A stretch of DNA of 29,395 bases from Coemansia sp. RSA 1804 (lineage: Eukaryota; Kickxellomycota; Kickxellomycetes; Kickxellales; Kickxellaceae), in NCBI GenBank assembly GCA_027578815.1, contig JANBTH010000163.1:1-29395 (forward strand), written 5' to 3'. Made by a program: the position numbers and the translations under genes. The notes under the pieces are model-generated. The model searched no databases. It saw only the letters and a list, made by a program, of their open reading frames with translations, and had not been told where the DNA came from. This document shows, in pieces, positions 8,277-16,761 of this stretch; the stretch's first letter is position 1; each line of letters starts with the position of its first letter.

Positions 8277-8989
8277 ATGGGCCTCTGCGATGTAAGTAGG
8301 CGAGTGCATTGCGATCCTGTCCTCGTTTGAAAGTCAGCCTAATGTGCATTCCCAGCAGACCGTGTGTTGCAACGCTCTTGACGCTAAACTAGAATGAAAA
8401 CAGCCCCTTTTGCCCTTCTTTACAATTAGAACCCCGAGATTCAACAAGCGTACGACGATGTCCGCGATGGTAAGTACTGTTTAGCAAAAAGACCAGGCGT
8501 ATGAAATGCGCGCCTCTTCTCTGTTTACGTTTTACTGACTGGGCAGACATGCTTCCACTGCTTCAACCTGTTGCGCACATCGGCGGCAGAATAGACAAAA
8601 GCGAGACAACGTGGATGCTTCTCGAGTTCGACGAGTCGACCCGGGCGGATGAGCTGCAAGTGGCAGCCAAGGGCAACGGCGACATCGAGGAGCTGAAAAC
8701 GAAGCTACGAGACGACGCCCCCGCGTTCGGATACATCCGCGTACCGATGGCCAACGACGATCTGTCGCAGAGAATTAAGTTCGTGCTGATTTCGTGGTGC
8801 GGCCCAAACACAAAAATCATGCGTCGTGCAAAGCTTGGCGTGCAAAAGGGCGAGCTGAAGAAAGTCATCGACAACTTTTCAATCGAGGTTCCTGCTGACG
8901 ATACCAGCGATATCGACGCAAATGACATTTTGCTTCAGCTGAAGAAGGCCGGTGGCGCAAACTACGATCGCCAGGCCTCTAACTACTAG
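8277..8989 (+). CDS. Coactosin (ADF-homology F-actin-binding protein), three exons
   Basis: I join exons 8277-8291, 8430-8469 and 8595-8989, giving a 149-residue protein. Both introns have GTAAGT donors (8292, 8470) and AG acceptors (8429, 8594), and lengths of 138 and 125 bp. Exon 1 codes only MGLCD. The joined N-terminus MGLCDNPEIQQAYDDVRDD followed by KSETTWMLLEFD fits the coactosin start, which an unspliced reading would miss. The rest is one ADF-homology domain with PAFGYIRV, KFVLISWCGPNTKIMRRAKLG and VIDNFSIEV. Coactosin binds actin filaments, generally without severing, and antagonises capping. Length fits the family (about 142-150). Exon joins are inferred from frame and homology. Converges with RPAP1 over 172 bp. 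Confidence 0.93.
8292..8429 (+). other. Coactosin intron 1
   Basis: Phase-0 intron of 138 bp: donor GTAAGT after the GAT of exon 1, acceptor ACAATTAG before AACCCCGAG. A CTAAACTAG about 50 bp before the acceptor is a possible branch site. Confidence 0.88.
8470..8594 (+). other. Coactosin intron 2
   Basis: Phase-1 intron of 125 bp: donor GTAAGT after GCGATG, acceptor CAGAATAG before ACAAAAGCG. Splicing restores DVRDDKSETTW, which agrees with the coactosin family. TTTTACTGAC, about 60 bp before the acceptor, may hold the branch site. Confidence 0.88.
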
Positions 8990-9161
8990 AAGGAGATGAC
9001 ATTGCCCAATTCTCTTCTACGACTCTTTTTTTCTTGGCAGCACTTTGGTTTTCGAAAGAAAGAAAATAACTAGACCGCGCATGATATCTAAACAGTGGGT
9101 AACACGCCGCACAAATGCATTTTTCAACATACCACCTAGGGAAAATAACTCCCCTGAAACC

Positions 9162-11270
9162 TCAGCGCTTGTTCATCAGATAGGGAAATTTGTTTTCGAG
9201 AAGCACAAGCAGCCTGCCATGGTCAGCGACACGTTTTGCCAGATCCTTCGACACGCTCTGCAGCTGCTTGACACACTCTGAAAGCATGGCCAGCTGGCGC
9301 TCAGGCAGCAATGAAAGGCTTACGGCCTCACACACATTGTCCATAAACTTGGCGGTAAGCATGCTGTCAAGCGCCTTGAATGTCCTCTCCACAAGCTTGC
9401 CCTTTGCCACAGGCGCGGGCTGCGGAAGCATGCCGTGGATCTCGGCTCCCGGCACCTTCGCAACATCTGCGTCAACCTCCATCTGTCCGCCGTTCGCCAG
9501 CCGCACAAGCGTCTTGTACTTTGCCATCTCCACCACCCACGTCCACAGCGCAACCGTTGCCACCACACGCCCAGTTGCGTTTGCGTCGCATATTCCGCCC
9601 GACAAGTAGAGCTCGGCCTCCCAGTCCAGCAGACAGAGATACGTCTCCACCGACTGCGCTATATCCCATGCGCCAACATTGATCTTGTGGAAGATGTTTC
9701 CGAGCGTGTCCAGCGCAACCGCCCTCTGCATGGGGACCGTGCTGCGCGACAAGTGGAGCAGCTCGGGAATCGTGTAGCCTGGCTTGTCTGGGTCGTCGCC
9801 GTGGTGGTGAAGTGCGGCAGTGGTGGGGATCTCGCCCAAGGTCTCCTCGCTTATTGTCTGTCCATCGAACCCAAACCTCACATGCGAAATCGGCTTGCTC
9901 AGAAGCTCCAAATCTTCAGTGCCAGACGCTGCTGCTGCTGCTGCTGCCGCCGATGCCTCCTTCTTCCTGTCTGCGGATATCGCCTTCTCCATAGGCGACC
10001 TTGACTGCTTGTGCCCCAGGATCCATGCCAACTTCGCCTCTTCGACAACATCGTTCGGAAAGTACTTGCGTTTCATATGGGAATAGAATTCGCTGTCTGC
10101 ACCAATGCTGTTGTTATCGACATCGACCGCCATCCCCTCGCCTATCCATTCAGCAGGCGGCGGCGGCGGCGGTGGTGGCGGCGCTTCCGACGGATCTTCC
10201 TCATACTCTTCACCGCTGCTATTGCCTCCATCAACCGCATCATCAGCGGCAGCCACCTGCACCGATTCGGCAAACTGGACTCTCTTCGTTTGTCCCGATA
10301 CTCTCTCTTTGCTGCTCCCATCATCGCTCTTTTGCTTCCGCCGCAATAGCCGCTCTACCGCATCGTTCGAGAGCATCGAACGGATATCGCTTTGTGCTTC
10401 CCGGATCTCGGCGTCTGACATGGCGCCAATACGATCCCTGTTCTCCAGCGAAGCCTGTTCACGGATCTGTTTCCAGTACTCGGGGCTCCTGACATCTACA
10501 GGATGGTCCTGCTGCACAGATCTGGCAGAATCTGTTGCTGTGGTAGTCATATAATCAACTGGAATATGCGGAAACCCGGATTCCCTTGGCTTTATCTCCG
10601 GTGCGCGCACCGGTCCAACATCCGTATGCTCTGGCACGGGCGCCATAAGCTTGGGCAGAAACGTAGCAGCCCCACGGCTGTCCCTGCTGCTGGATATTTC
10701 TGAATCTACCAATGCATTGGTGGCAGTAGCAGTAGTAGTGGCCTTTGATCCGTCTGGAGCGTGTTTGCGTTGCATTGCTAGGCGCCGCTGGGCAAAGAGC
10801 GACAGCTTTTTCGGACCCTGCTGCGAACCACCTGGCGCACCATAATCAATGCCACTACTCTGGACACTGGAAAACTTTTGTTCAGTTGGGCCAGATTGTC
10901 GGTTTTCGCTGCCACCAGTATCATCATTACCACCACGTTCTTTTACTTCAAACTCCTTGATTGCCAGTGCCATGCTTTTGGCAAAGCCAAGCACATCAGA
11001 GCCCTTCTGCTTTGAATCTATGGCCTGGCCACCAGAGGAAGACAAACTAGTAGCGTCATCGCGCGGTTCTTTGTCTTTATTCGGTCTGATCTCTACTGAA
11101 TCTGCACTGGCGCCAACACCGGCAACGGTGGGTGGCGGCTTGTTCTTGCTGCGCACAACTTTGGCTGCAGGTTTGGCATCTCCGCTCAGAAACTCCCGCT
11201 GCATTCTCTCAAGATCCTCATTCTCTGCGCCATAGTCAATATTTCGTACACGTTGCTTCTCAGAGGACAT
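9162..11270 (-). CDS. RBA50: RNA polymerase II-associated protein 1 (RPAP1/Rba50)
   Basis: This 702-residue protein belongs to the RPAP1 family, which helps assemble and import RNA polymerase II. Seen here: the family's opening block (IDYGAENEDLERMQREFLSG, residues 11-30); the RPAP1_N domain near 256-300 (HPVDVRSPEYW, ENRDRIGAMSDAEI); a low-complexity middle with nine prolines (364-372) and eight or more alanines near 440; and the RPAP1_C domain at about 462-530 (HVRFGFDGQTI, LHHHGDDPDKPGYTIPELLH, PMQRAVALDTLGNIF). About 170 further residues continue the helical C-terminal region. Human RPAP1 is about 1390 residues and yeast Rba50 about 440, so this one is intermediate. The stop lies 172 bp from coactosin's, so there is little room for a missing exon. 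Confidence 0.95.
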   Translation of the reverse strand: MSSEKQRVRNIDYGAENEDLERMQREFLSGDAKPAAKVVRSKNKPPPTVAGVGASADSVEIRPNKDKEPRDDATSLSSSGGQAIDSKQKGSDVLGFAKSMALAIKEFEVKERGGNDDTGGSENRQSGPTEQKFSSVQSSGIDYGAPGGSQQGPKKLSLFAQRRLAMQRKHAPDGSKATTTATATNALVDSEISSSRDSRGAATFLPKLMAPVPEHTDVGPVRAPEIKPRESGFPHIPVDYMTTTATDSARSVQQDHPVDVRSPEYWKQIREQASLENRDRIGAMSDAEIREAQSDIRSMLSNDAVERLLRRKQKSDDGSSKERVSGQTKRVQFAESVQVAAADDAVDGGNSSGEEYEEDPSEAPPPPPPPPPAEWIGEGMAVDVDNNSIGADSEFYSHMKRKYFPNDVVEEAKLAWILGHKQSRSPMEKAISADRKKEASAAAAAAAASGTEDLELLSKPISHVRFGFDGQTISEETLGEIPTTAALHHHGDDPDKPGYTIPELLHLSRSTVPMQRAVALDTLGNIFHKINVGAWDIAQSVETYLCLLDWEAELYLSGGICDANATGRVVATVALWTWVVEMAKYKTLVRLANGGQMEVDADVAKVPGAEIHGMLPQPAPVAKGKLVERTFKALDSMLTAKFMDNVCEAVSLSLLPERQLAMLSECVKQLQSVSKDLAKRVADHGRLLVLLENKFPYLMNKR

Positions 11271-11565
11271 TTCCCAGTTTCAAGTTTTTTAGTTTGGCCT
11301 AGTTGCCAGTGTATCTCAAAGTACAGTAGTAGGAAAATAATAGAATATAAGATCTAATCATGAGCGTATGTTGTTGCACCTACTGGGCATCGGTGGCGGC
11401 AACTCTGTAGCTTGGTGCTGACACTTTAGTGTTTTGCTTGGTGCCTGCTAAATATGCAGACAGTGGACGCTTATATGATGTTTTCACGTGATGTAGGTTT
11501 CTTATTTGTCATCTTGATCTGTTTGCACATTTCAATATAAAAGCAATAAAGTCTGTCAGTCAATC
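11271..11565. promoter_or_regulatory. RPAP1 promoter region
   Basis: A 295-bp gap between the malic enzyme stop and the RPAP1 start, both on the minus strand, so it holds the malic enzyme 3' end and the RPAP1 promoter. It contains the E-box TCACGTGA described separately. No coding potential. Confidence 0.5.
11484..11491. promoter_or_regulatory. Palindromic E-box TCACGTGA
   Basis: Perfect 8-bp palindrome about 215 bp upstream of the RPAP1 start. Fungal bHLH factors such as Cbf1 and Pho4 bind CACGTG cores; use of this copy is inference. Confidence 0.4.
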
Positions 11566-13446
11566 TCATACATCCTCCGGATCAATGGCCGTCATCGCCT
11601 CAACAATGTACTGCTCCACGCTGCTTGGAGGCGACCACATAAGCGTCTTCACCTCGCCAATAACGCGACGGGACACCCGGCCGTCAGGTTTGCCTTCTCC
11701 CTCGACGACCTCAGGCATGCTGCCTCGAACGATGTCCAGCCAATGCTTGTCTTCTACAAGCCCCTCGCGCACGGCCTGCACAATGAGGGCACCGGCAAGA
11801 CGGGCAGACACTTGGCGGATGCGCTCGATGCGCGGATACAGCTCGCCTCGCGCCCTCTCGTCGCTGCTGAGCGAGTTTGCAAGCGCCTTGGATACTGCGT
11901 AGAACATCGTGTCGGTTATGCGTGCGGGTTTGCAGAGCACTGCGCCCAGACCAATTGGCGGGAAAACGTACATGTTGTTGCCTTGGCCCGGAATGCAGAC
12001 CTCGCCGGTCTCGGGAATCGTGTACTCGGGGAAGGCGGTTCCTGAAGCAAATAGTACACGGTTGTCAGTACAGCGCATAGCCTCTTCAAACGAGCACTCG
12101 GCCTTTGTCTCGGGATTTGACAGCGGGAATATGATCGGCCGGTTCTGGGCGTTGAGCTGGCTCATGCGCGTCAGGATCTGCTCGTTGAAGGCCTTGTGAA
12201 TAGTTGATAATCCGATCAACGCAGTTGGTTTCACGTATTCGATAGCTTCGGCCAGGTCCTTGCACTGCGTGGTGCCATTGTCGTGCCGTGCAAAACGGAC
12301 CTTGTGCTCCGCCAGCTTTTTGTCACCGCGGTTTGCTGTGATCATCCCATGCGAATCGACAAACCAGAACATTGCCCTTGCCTTTTCTTCGGGAATCTCG
12401 TGCTCAATCACAAGGTACTCGAGGAGCTGTTTGGCCACACCGATGGCAGCCGAACCTGCACCCGCAAACAGAATACGGTGGTCTTGTGCCGGAATACCGG
12501 CCTCTTCGACTGCCGAGATAAAGCCACCAAGAATCACACACCCGGTGCCCTGGATATCGTCGTTGAAGCACAGGATATCCTTGCGCCATCTGTCGAGCAA
12601 GTCAAACGCATGGTCTGTGCTAAAGTCTTCAAACTGGATCAGCATTTCAGGAAACGCCCGATGCAGTGCAGTGATAATTTTGTCGGTGGCCTCGTAGAAT
12701 GTGGTTTCGTCGGGACGCTCTTGGCGGGTGCCCAGATACAGCGGGTCGTTGAGGTAGCGCTGGCTGTTTGTGCCGAAATCCAGCACTATGGGTAGGGTGC
12801 GCTTTGGGTTGAGTCCCGCCGCTGCCACGTAGAGCTGCAGTTTTCCAATTGGAATGCCCATACCGTTGACGCCCAGGTCACCCAGTCCCAGGATCCGCGA
12901 CCCGTCGGTGATCACCGTGATCTCGGGGTGGACGATATCAAGCATCGAGAAGCAGTAGTTTTCAATGACGGTGTCAATGTCGTCGGCGTCCTCAAGGGTG
13001 ATGAAGAGCCCAACCGATGTTCTGAACGGATAGAGGAACGGGTATATGTGCGAGTAATTCAGACATGCCTCGCCCACGGTTGGCGTGTATATGATCGGCG
13101 CAATTTCCCGGAAATGGCGGATGACCAGACGGAAGAACAGGTTGACGTGGGTGCTGCGCAGGACTGCCAGAAACTCGTATTTCTCAAGATTGGTTGACTT
13201 TGTCATTAGCTGCTCGTAGGCGCGCAGCTCCTGCTTTGCAAAGTTCTCGATGCTTGCTGGTACAAGTCCCTTTAGGTTCAGCGCCCGCCGCATCTCTGCT
13301 GGCATCGCGGTGCCTGCCTTTGTGCCCACCAGCTCCATCGAGTTCCTGCGCGATCCCTCTATCGAGTTCTTGCGCGATGATCCATCCGTCGAGCTCCGAC
13401 GAGACCTCTCGTTAAAACTCAGCTGAAACTCTTCAGATTCAAACAT
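11566..13446 (-). CDS. Malic enzyme (malate dehydrogenase, oxaloacetate-decarboxylating)
   Basis: This 626-residue enzyme oxidatively decarboxylates malate to pyruvate and CO2, making NAD(P)H. Seen here: YTPTVGEAC with the catalytic Tyr120, the GSRILGLGDLGVNGM block from 182, the catalytic Lys202 in GKLQLYVAAAG, metal ligands in QFEDF (Glu273, Asp274) and FNDDIQGT (Asp297), and the nucleotide loop GAGSAAIG from 329. The family is usually 540-600 residues; the excess is mostly the N-terminus, which holds three basophilic-kinase sites (RRSS, RKNS, RRNS; Ser19, Ser28, Ser36). The start, MFESEEF, is acidic and does not look like a mitochondrial presequence, so cytosol is more likely. Whether NAD or NADP is used I cannot say. 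Confidence 0.96.
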   Translation of the reverse strand: MFESEEFQLSFNERSRRSSTDGSSRKNSIEGSRRNSMELVGTKAGTAMPAEMRRALNLKGLVPASIENFAKQELRAYEQLMTKSTNLEKYEFLAVLRSTHVNLFFRLVIRHFREIAPIIYTPTVGEACLNYSHIYPFLYPFRTSVGLFITLEDADDIDTVIENYCFSMLDIVHPEITVITDGSRILGLGDLGVNGMGIPIGKLQLYVAAAGLNPKRTLPIVLDFGTNSQRYLNDPLYLGTRQERPDETTFYEATDKIITALHRAFPEMLIQFEDFSTDHAFDLLDRWRKDILCFNDDIQGTGCVILGGFISAVEEAGIPAQDHRILFAGAGSAAIGVAKQLLEYLVIEHEIPEEKARAMFWFVDSHGMITANRGDKKLAEHKVRFARHDNGTTQCKDLAEAIEYVKPTALIGLSTIHKAFNEQILTRMSQLNAQNRPIIFPLSNPETKAECSFEEAMRCTDNRVLFASGTAFPEYTIPETGEVCIPGQGNNMYVFPPIGLGAVLCKPARITDTMFYAVSKALANSLSSDERARGELYPRIERIRQVSARLAGALIVQAVREGLVEDKHWLDIVRGSMPEVVEGEGKPDGRVSRRVIGEVKTLMWSPPSSVEQYIVEAMTAIDPEDV

Positions 13447-13988
13447 GGTGGTAGCTGCAAAAAAAAAGGTGATGGTGTTAGTTTTTATGGGCTTAAATAA
13501 AGGGCTATTGGAGAGTGAGAAACAGTGTATAATGTTCTTTTAAGTTGCAAAATATAATGTGAAGAGAAAGAAGGGAGCAGGTCGTCTCCGATCGATATGT
13601 TAACCCACTCTCCTCGGTTAGAAAATGAGCTTAGTTGCACAACAATTATCTCACAATACTTGCCTTCGCTATATCGTCGTCACATTTACCATTCTGGATC
13701 TATATCTAGTAAACAATCTGCCTCGTTTCAGCCAGTCGCGATCGCTGCATTAAAGACACATCCCTTCTTCGACAATGGGATCTAGAACATTACCAGTGTG
13801 GAATTGAAATCACCATTATGCCATTGACATTGCATTAGTGTGATATTAATTAACCTGCACCCGCCACATTTGCTCCTCTGCCTAGCACAGTTTTACCACA
13901 TCTCATTATTCAGCTCCACTGAATAACCCGTAATGACAAAAAAAGGAAATAGGAAATGGCTTACAACAAAAGATGTCTTATAATATAA
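13447..13988. promoter_or_regulatory. Malic enzyme promoter and Aladin 3' region
   Basis: About 540 bp between two minus-strand genes. Next to the malic enzyme start is an A-run (AAAAAAAAGG) and, further up, AT-rich sequence with a TTTATT element (AATAAAG on the plus strand near 13498). A 62-codon open frame on the plus strand (13597-13785) has no domain or codon support. No RNA gene recognised. Confidence 0.45.
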
Positions 13989-15845
13989 TCAGCGGGAGGC
14001 GGCATTGTTACTTGTTCTAAACAGCATCGGAACAAAGGAGATCTTGCCGTTCGCCCATGCAACAGTCAGCAGTGCGCCGTGGGCAAAGTTGGGGGCAAAC
14101 CCAAACCACGAGGGAATGGGCGGTCCCAGCCTTACACGCTTCTTTGCGAGCTTTGCATTCCTTGGGATCGTGCCACCGCCGCCGTTTCCAGAGGACTGCA
14201 GCTTTTGGTCCCGCTGCTGCTCGCCCCAGTCTGGCCCTCGGATGTATCCCAGCGGCATCAGCGCAGAGTCGCCGCCCGCGCGGAACAGCGCGTCGGAGTT
14301 GACCAAGTAGACGGCAAGCAGCGAAATGTCGGACGATGCAGAATCGTCGTCAAAGCCAACAACGAGACGCTGGCCGGTCGGATCAAGAGCAAGCGACTTT
14401 ATTGCTCCGCCAACACGAATGCGCTCAGCGCCATCAGCATCATCGTCGGTTCCGCCGGAGACAGCAGTTGCGTGGGGCTCAAACGACGTCACAATGGAAA
14501 TCTCAGCGTCAATAGCCGATGGCGGCGCACTATGCAGCGCGAGGGCGTAGATATCGGGGCTTCTGGCAACCGCAAAGAAGAGGGACCGGGAGTCCGGCGC
14601 CCAGGCAAACTGCGTAACGATGCCCTGCATATCGGACCACAGGCGCGAGCCCCATGTCTCGGTCTCCCAGAGCCGAAGATGCCCATTCGCATGCACAGAC
14701 ACAAGGTACCGCCCATCGGGACTGATTCCTACCCGAAGTGTCGCTGCACGGCTGCTGCTTCCCGATCTCCTAAGCGGTGTTGCAGTGCCTAGCGCAACAT
14801 CCCACACTGTCAGGTGTCCGTGCGTCTGGTGTCCCGTCACAAGCCATTGGCCGCTCGGACTGAAGGCGAGCGAGGACACGCTGGAGGACGTCCGGCGGAA
14901 TGCTACCTTCTTGTCAAGTGGTAATTGTGCAGGGACGCCGTTGGCAGCTAGCTTTGGGTACGAGAGCAGCGTCATCCACGCCGAAAACTGGCCTCCACCC
15001 ATGCTGGGCGCCTTTTTCTGGCCATCCGCCGCTGCCGCGGATCTGCTACTGCTGGAAGCGGGAGGCATGATGCTCCACAGACAGACTCCAGCCGTGCACC
15101 CGACAGCCAGAGTGTACCCGCAGTTCGGCTGCCACGCCATCGATGTAATGCTCTGCATATAGACGTTCTGCAGAACATTAGGGCACCACGTATTAGTAGC
15201 CAAGTCATACAGAAAAACAGTGTCGGTTGCACGGTGCGCAATGGCAACAAGCGACCGGTGAGGGTGCCAGGCAACACAAGCAATGGGTCCCTCCGTCTTC
15301 GCCAGCATTGCCTTTTCCTCATTCGCCTCCTCCGCCTGCAGTCGCTCGGCGTTTGCAGCTGCAAGTGTCCCGGCCACATCGCCGAATACAACAGCCGCCA
15401 CCGGCAATGGCAGCCAGCTTTCAGCAAGCCGCAGGGTGCGTGTCTGCATGGTCTGTACAAGCTCGGCAGTGTGCTGCTTTGCATTCCACAGCCACAGCGC
15501 ATGCGAAAACACCGTTTCCAGAACCGACCCTACCTCCGCGTTTGTGCGCAGAATGGGCTTCGTACTAACAGTGCCGTTTTCAACTGCATCTGTGTCTGTG
15601 TCTGTGTCTGCAGCTGTTGTTGCTGCTGTTGTTTTTGTTGCTGCGCTGCGTAGCTGCAGCGCCTCGGGAATCATTATGTGCGGGAAGGCGATTCCTCCGC
15701 TACGCACATAGTGAAGAAGCCCGGGATCGTCTCCGTTGCGCAAGTGAATAAAGGTCAAGTCGGCCTCGCCCACAGTAACCGAATCCTCTGGGGGCGGGCG
15801 AATCCCCCTGTCCTCAAATGTAGACGCTACTTTGTATGAATTCAT
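13989..15845 (-). CDS. AAAS: Aladin-like WD-repeat nucleoporin
   Basis: This 618-residue protein resembles Aladin, the nuclear-pore WD-repeat protein anchored by Ndc1 (human AAAS, about 546 residues). I choose the ATG at 15845, giving MNSYKVASTFEDRG; the in-frame ATG at 15911 would add 22 residues. At least six WD-like units are visible: GPIACVAWHPHRSLVAIAH, SITSMAWQPNCGYTLAVGC, SSVSSLAFSPSGQWLVTGH, TLRVGISPDGRYLVSVH, GIVTQFAWAPDSRSLFFAV and IKSLALDPTGQRLVVGFD. The ESWLPLPVAAVVFGDV stretch before the first unit is Aladin-like. Insertions are low complexity: a Thr/Asp tract from TGTCTG repeats near 15590-15610 and a Ser-rich loop near 15040. An Aladin call rests on the N-terminal blocks; another WD40 protein is possible. 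Confidence 0.8.
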   Translation of the reverse strand: MNSYKVASTFEDRGIRPPPEDSVTVGEADLTFIHLRNGDDPGLLHYVRSGGIAFPHIMIPEALQLRSAATKTTAATTAADTDTDTDAVENGTVSTKPILRTNAEVGSVLETVFSHALWLWNAKQHTAELVQTMQTRTLRLAESWLPLPVAAVVFGDVAGTLAAANAERLQAEEANEEKAMLAKTEGPIACVAWHPHRSLVAIAHRATDTVFLYDLATNTWCPNVLQNVYMQSITSMAWQPNCGYTLAVGCTAGVCLWSIMPPASSSSRSAAAADGQKKAPSMGGGQFSAWMTLLSYPKLAANGVPAQLPLDKKVAFRRTSSSVSSLAFSPSGQWLVTGHQTHGHLTVWDVALGTATPLRRSGSSSRAATLRVGISPDGRYLVSVHANGHLRLWETETWGSRLWSDMQGIVTQFAWAPDSRSLFFAVARSPDIYALALHSAPPSAIDAEISIVTSFEPHATAVSGGTDDDADGAERIRVGGAIKSLALDPTGQRLVVGFDDDSASSDISLLAVYLVNSDALFRAGGDSALMPLGYIRGPDWGEQQRDQKLQSSGNGGGGTIPRNAKLAKKRVRLGPPIPSWFGFAPNFAHGALLTVAWANGKISFVPMLFRTSNNAASR

Positions 15846-16761
15846 TTTTTTGTTTTGCGATTGACAACCAGCCAGAGAACAGTGCAGTGCCAGCAAGTAA
15901 CAAATCAGCACGGTAAAGAAGCCAAAGGGGGAATCGCGTCGTGTATATTATTACTATATAGGTATAAGCTTATGTGAAGATAAAATCAGTGGCACAAGAG
16001 ATAACAAAGTGGTGAGCACAGCTGAAACTAGGCCTGCGTTTTTCTACTCTATTTTCTGTTGTTGAGTAAACAAAAAACACCTGTTTCGAAGAACCGAAAC
16101 TTGCATTGTTGTGATGCTGATATGATTTTTTAATCTGCGCCAACGCGTCTGCTGGCCAATAATACAGATTAAATCACGTGCATACTGCTTTTTACCTCAC
16201 CTTTGTGTTGCTGCCGATTTAGCATTATGCCAAAGCACCATCTCTAGTCTATAGTTATGAACAAAATATGGACGACTCATGCTATTTTGACTGGCCCCTG
16301 GGACATGTTCTGAAAGGAATATTTGCATGTTTTCACACCATTAGCTTTCTTCTCCACACAAAAATGGCATTGAAAATGCTACGTCCATTTTCAAACGGGC
16401 TGTTCCTTTATTTAAGAGTTCTGCTACTGTCCCCACTGCACACGACTATGCTAACATGGCAAATAATGAATGAACATTTGCTAGAAAACGAAAAGAAGGG
16501 AGAGAAGGAAATGTGGAGAAATGTGGAAAAAAGAGGAGAGATGTTGACAGACACTAAATTATTTTACATTTTTGGTGACATGGAAAAAGAGTATCCAAAG
16601 CACCGAACTGTAATGGTAGTCCAGAATGTAGCAGCAGCCGCAGACATGGAGAGACTGGTCTCGCTCTTCTTGGTTTTATTGTCTACTCTTATTGTTCGCT
16701 AACCACCACAACATTTACAAACTATCTACACTATCATTGTAACCAATATTGTTAGCTCCAC
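15846..16761. promoter_or_regulatory. Divergent promoter Aladin / chitinase
   Basis: A 916-bp gap between two divergent start codons. From 16143 to 16180 it packs ACGCGT (MCB-like), CCAAT and ATCACGTG. A plus-strand open frame of 144 codons (16268-16702) lies inside; I see no domain, signal peptide or codon bias and treat it as chance. Confidence 0.45.
16143..16180. promoter_or_regulatory. Cluster of ACGCGT, CCAAT and ATCACGTG motifs
   Basis: ACGCGT at 16143-16148, CCAAT at 16156-16160 and ATCACGTG at 16173-16180 lie within 38 bp, about 300 bp from the Aladin start and 580 bp from the chitinase start. These match known fungal MBF-, HAP- and bHLH-type sites; use is inferred only. Confidence 0.4.

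Noticed and set aside
16268..16702. 144-codon plus-strand frame in the Aladin/chitinase gap
   Set aside because: No domain, signal peptide or homology recognised; amino-acid mix looks like read-through of AT-rich promoter DNA.
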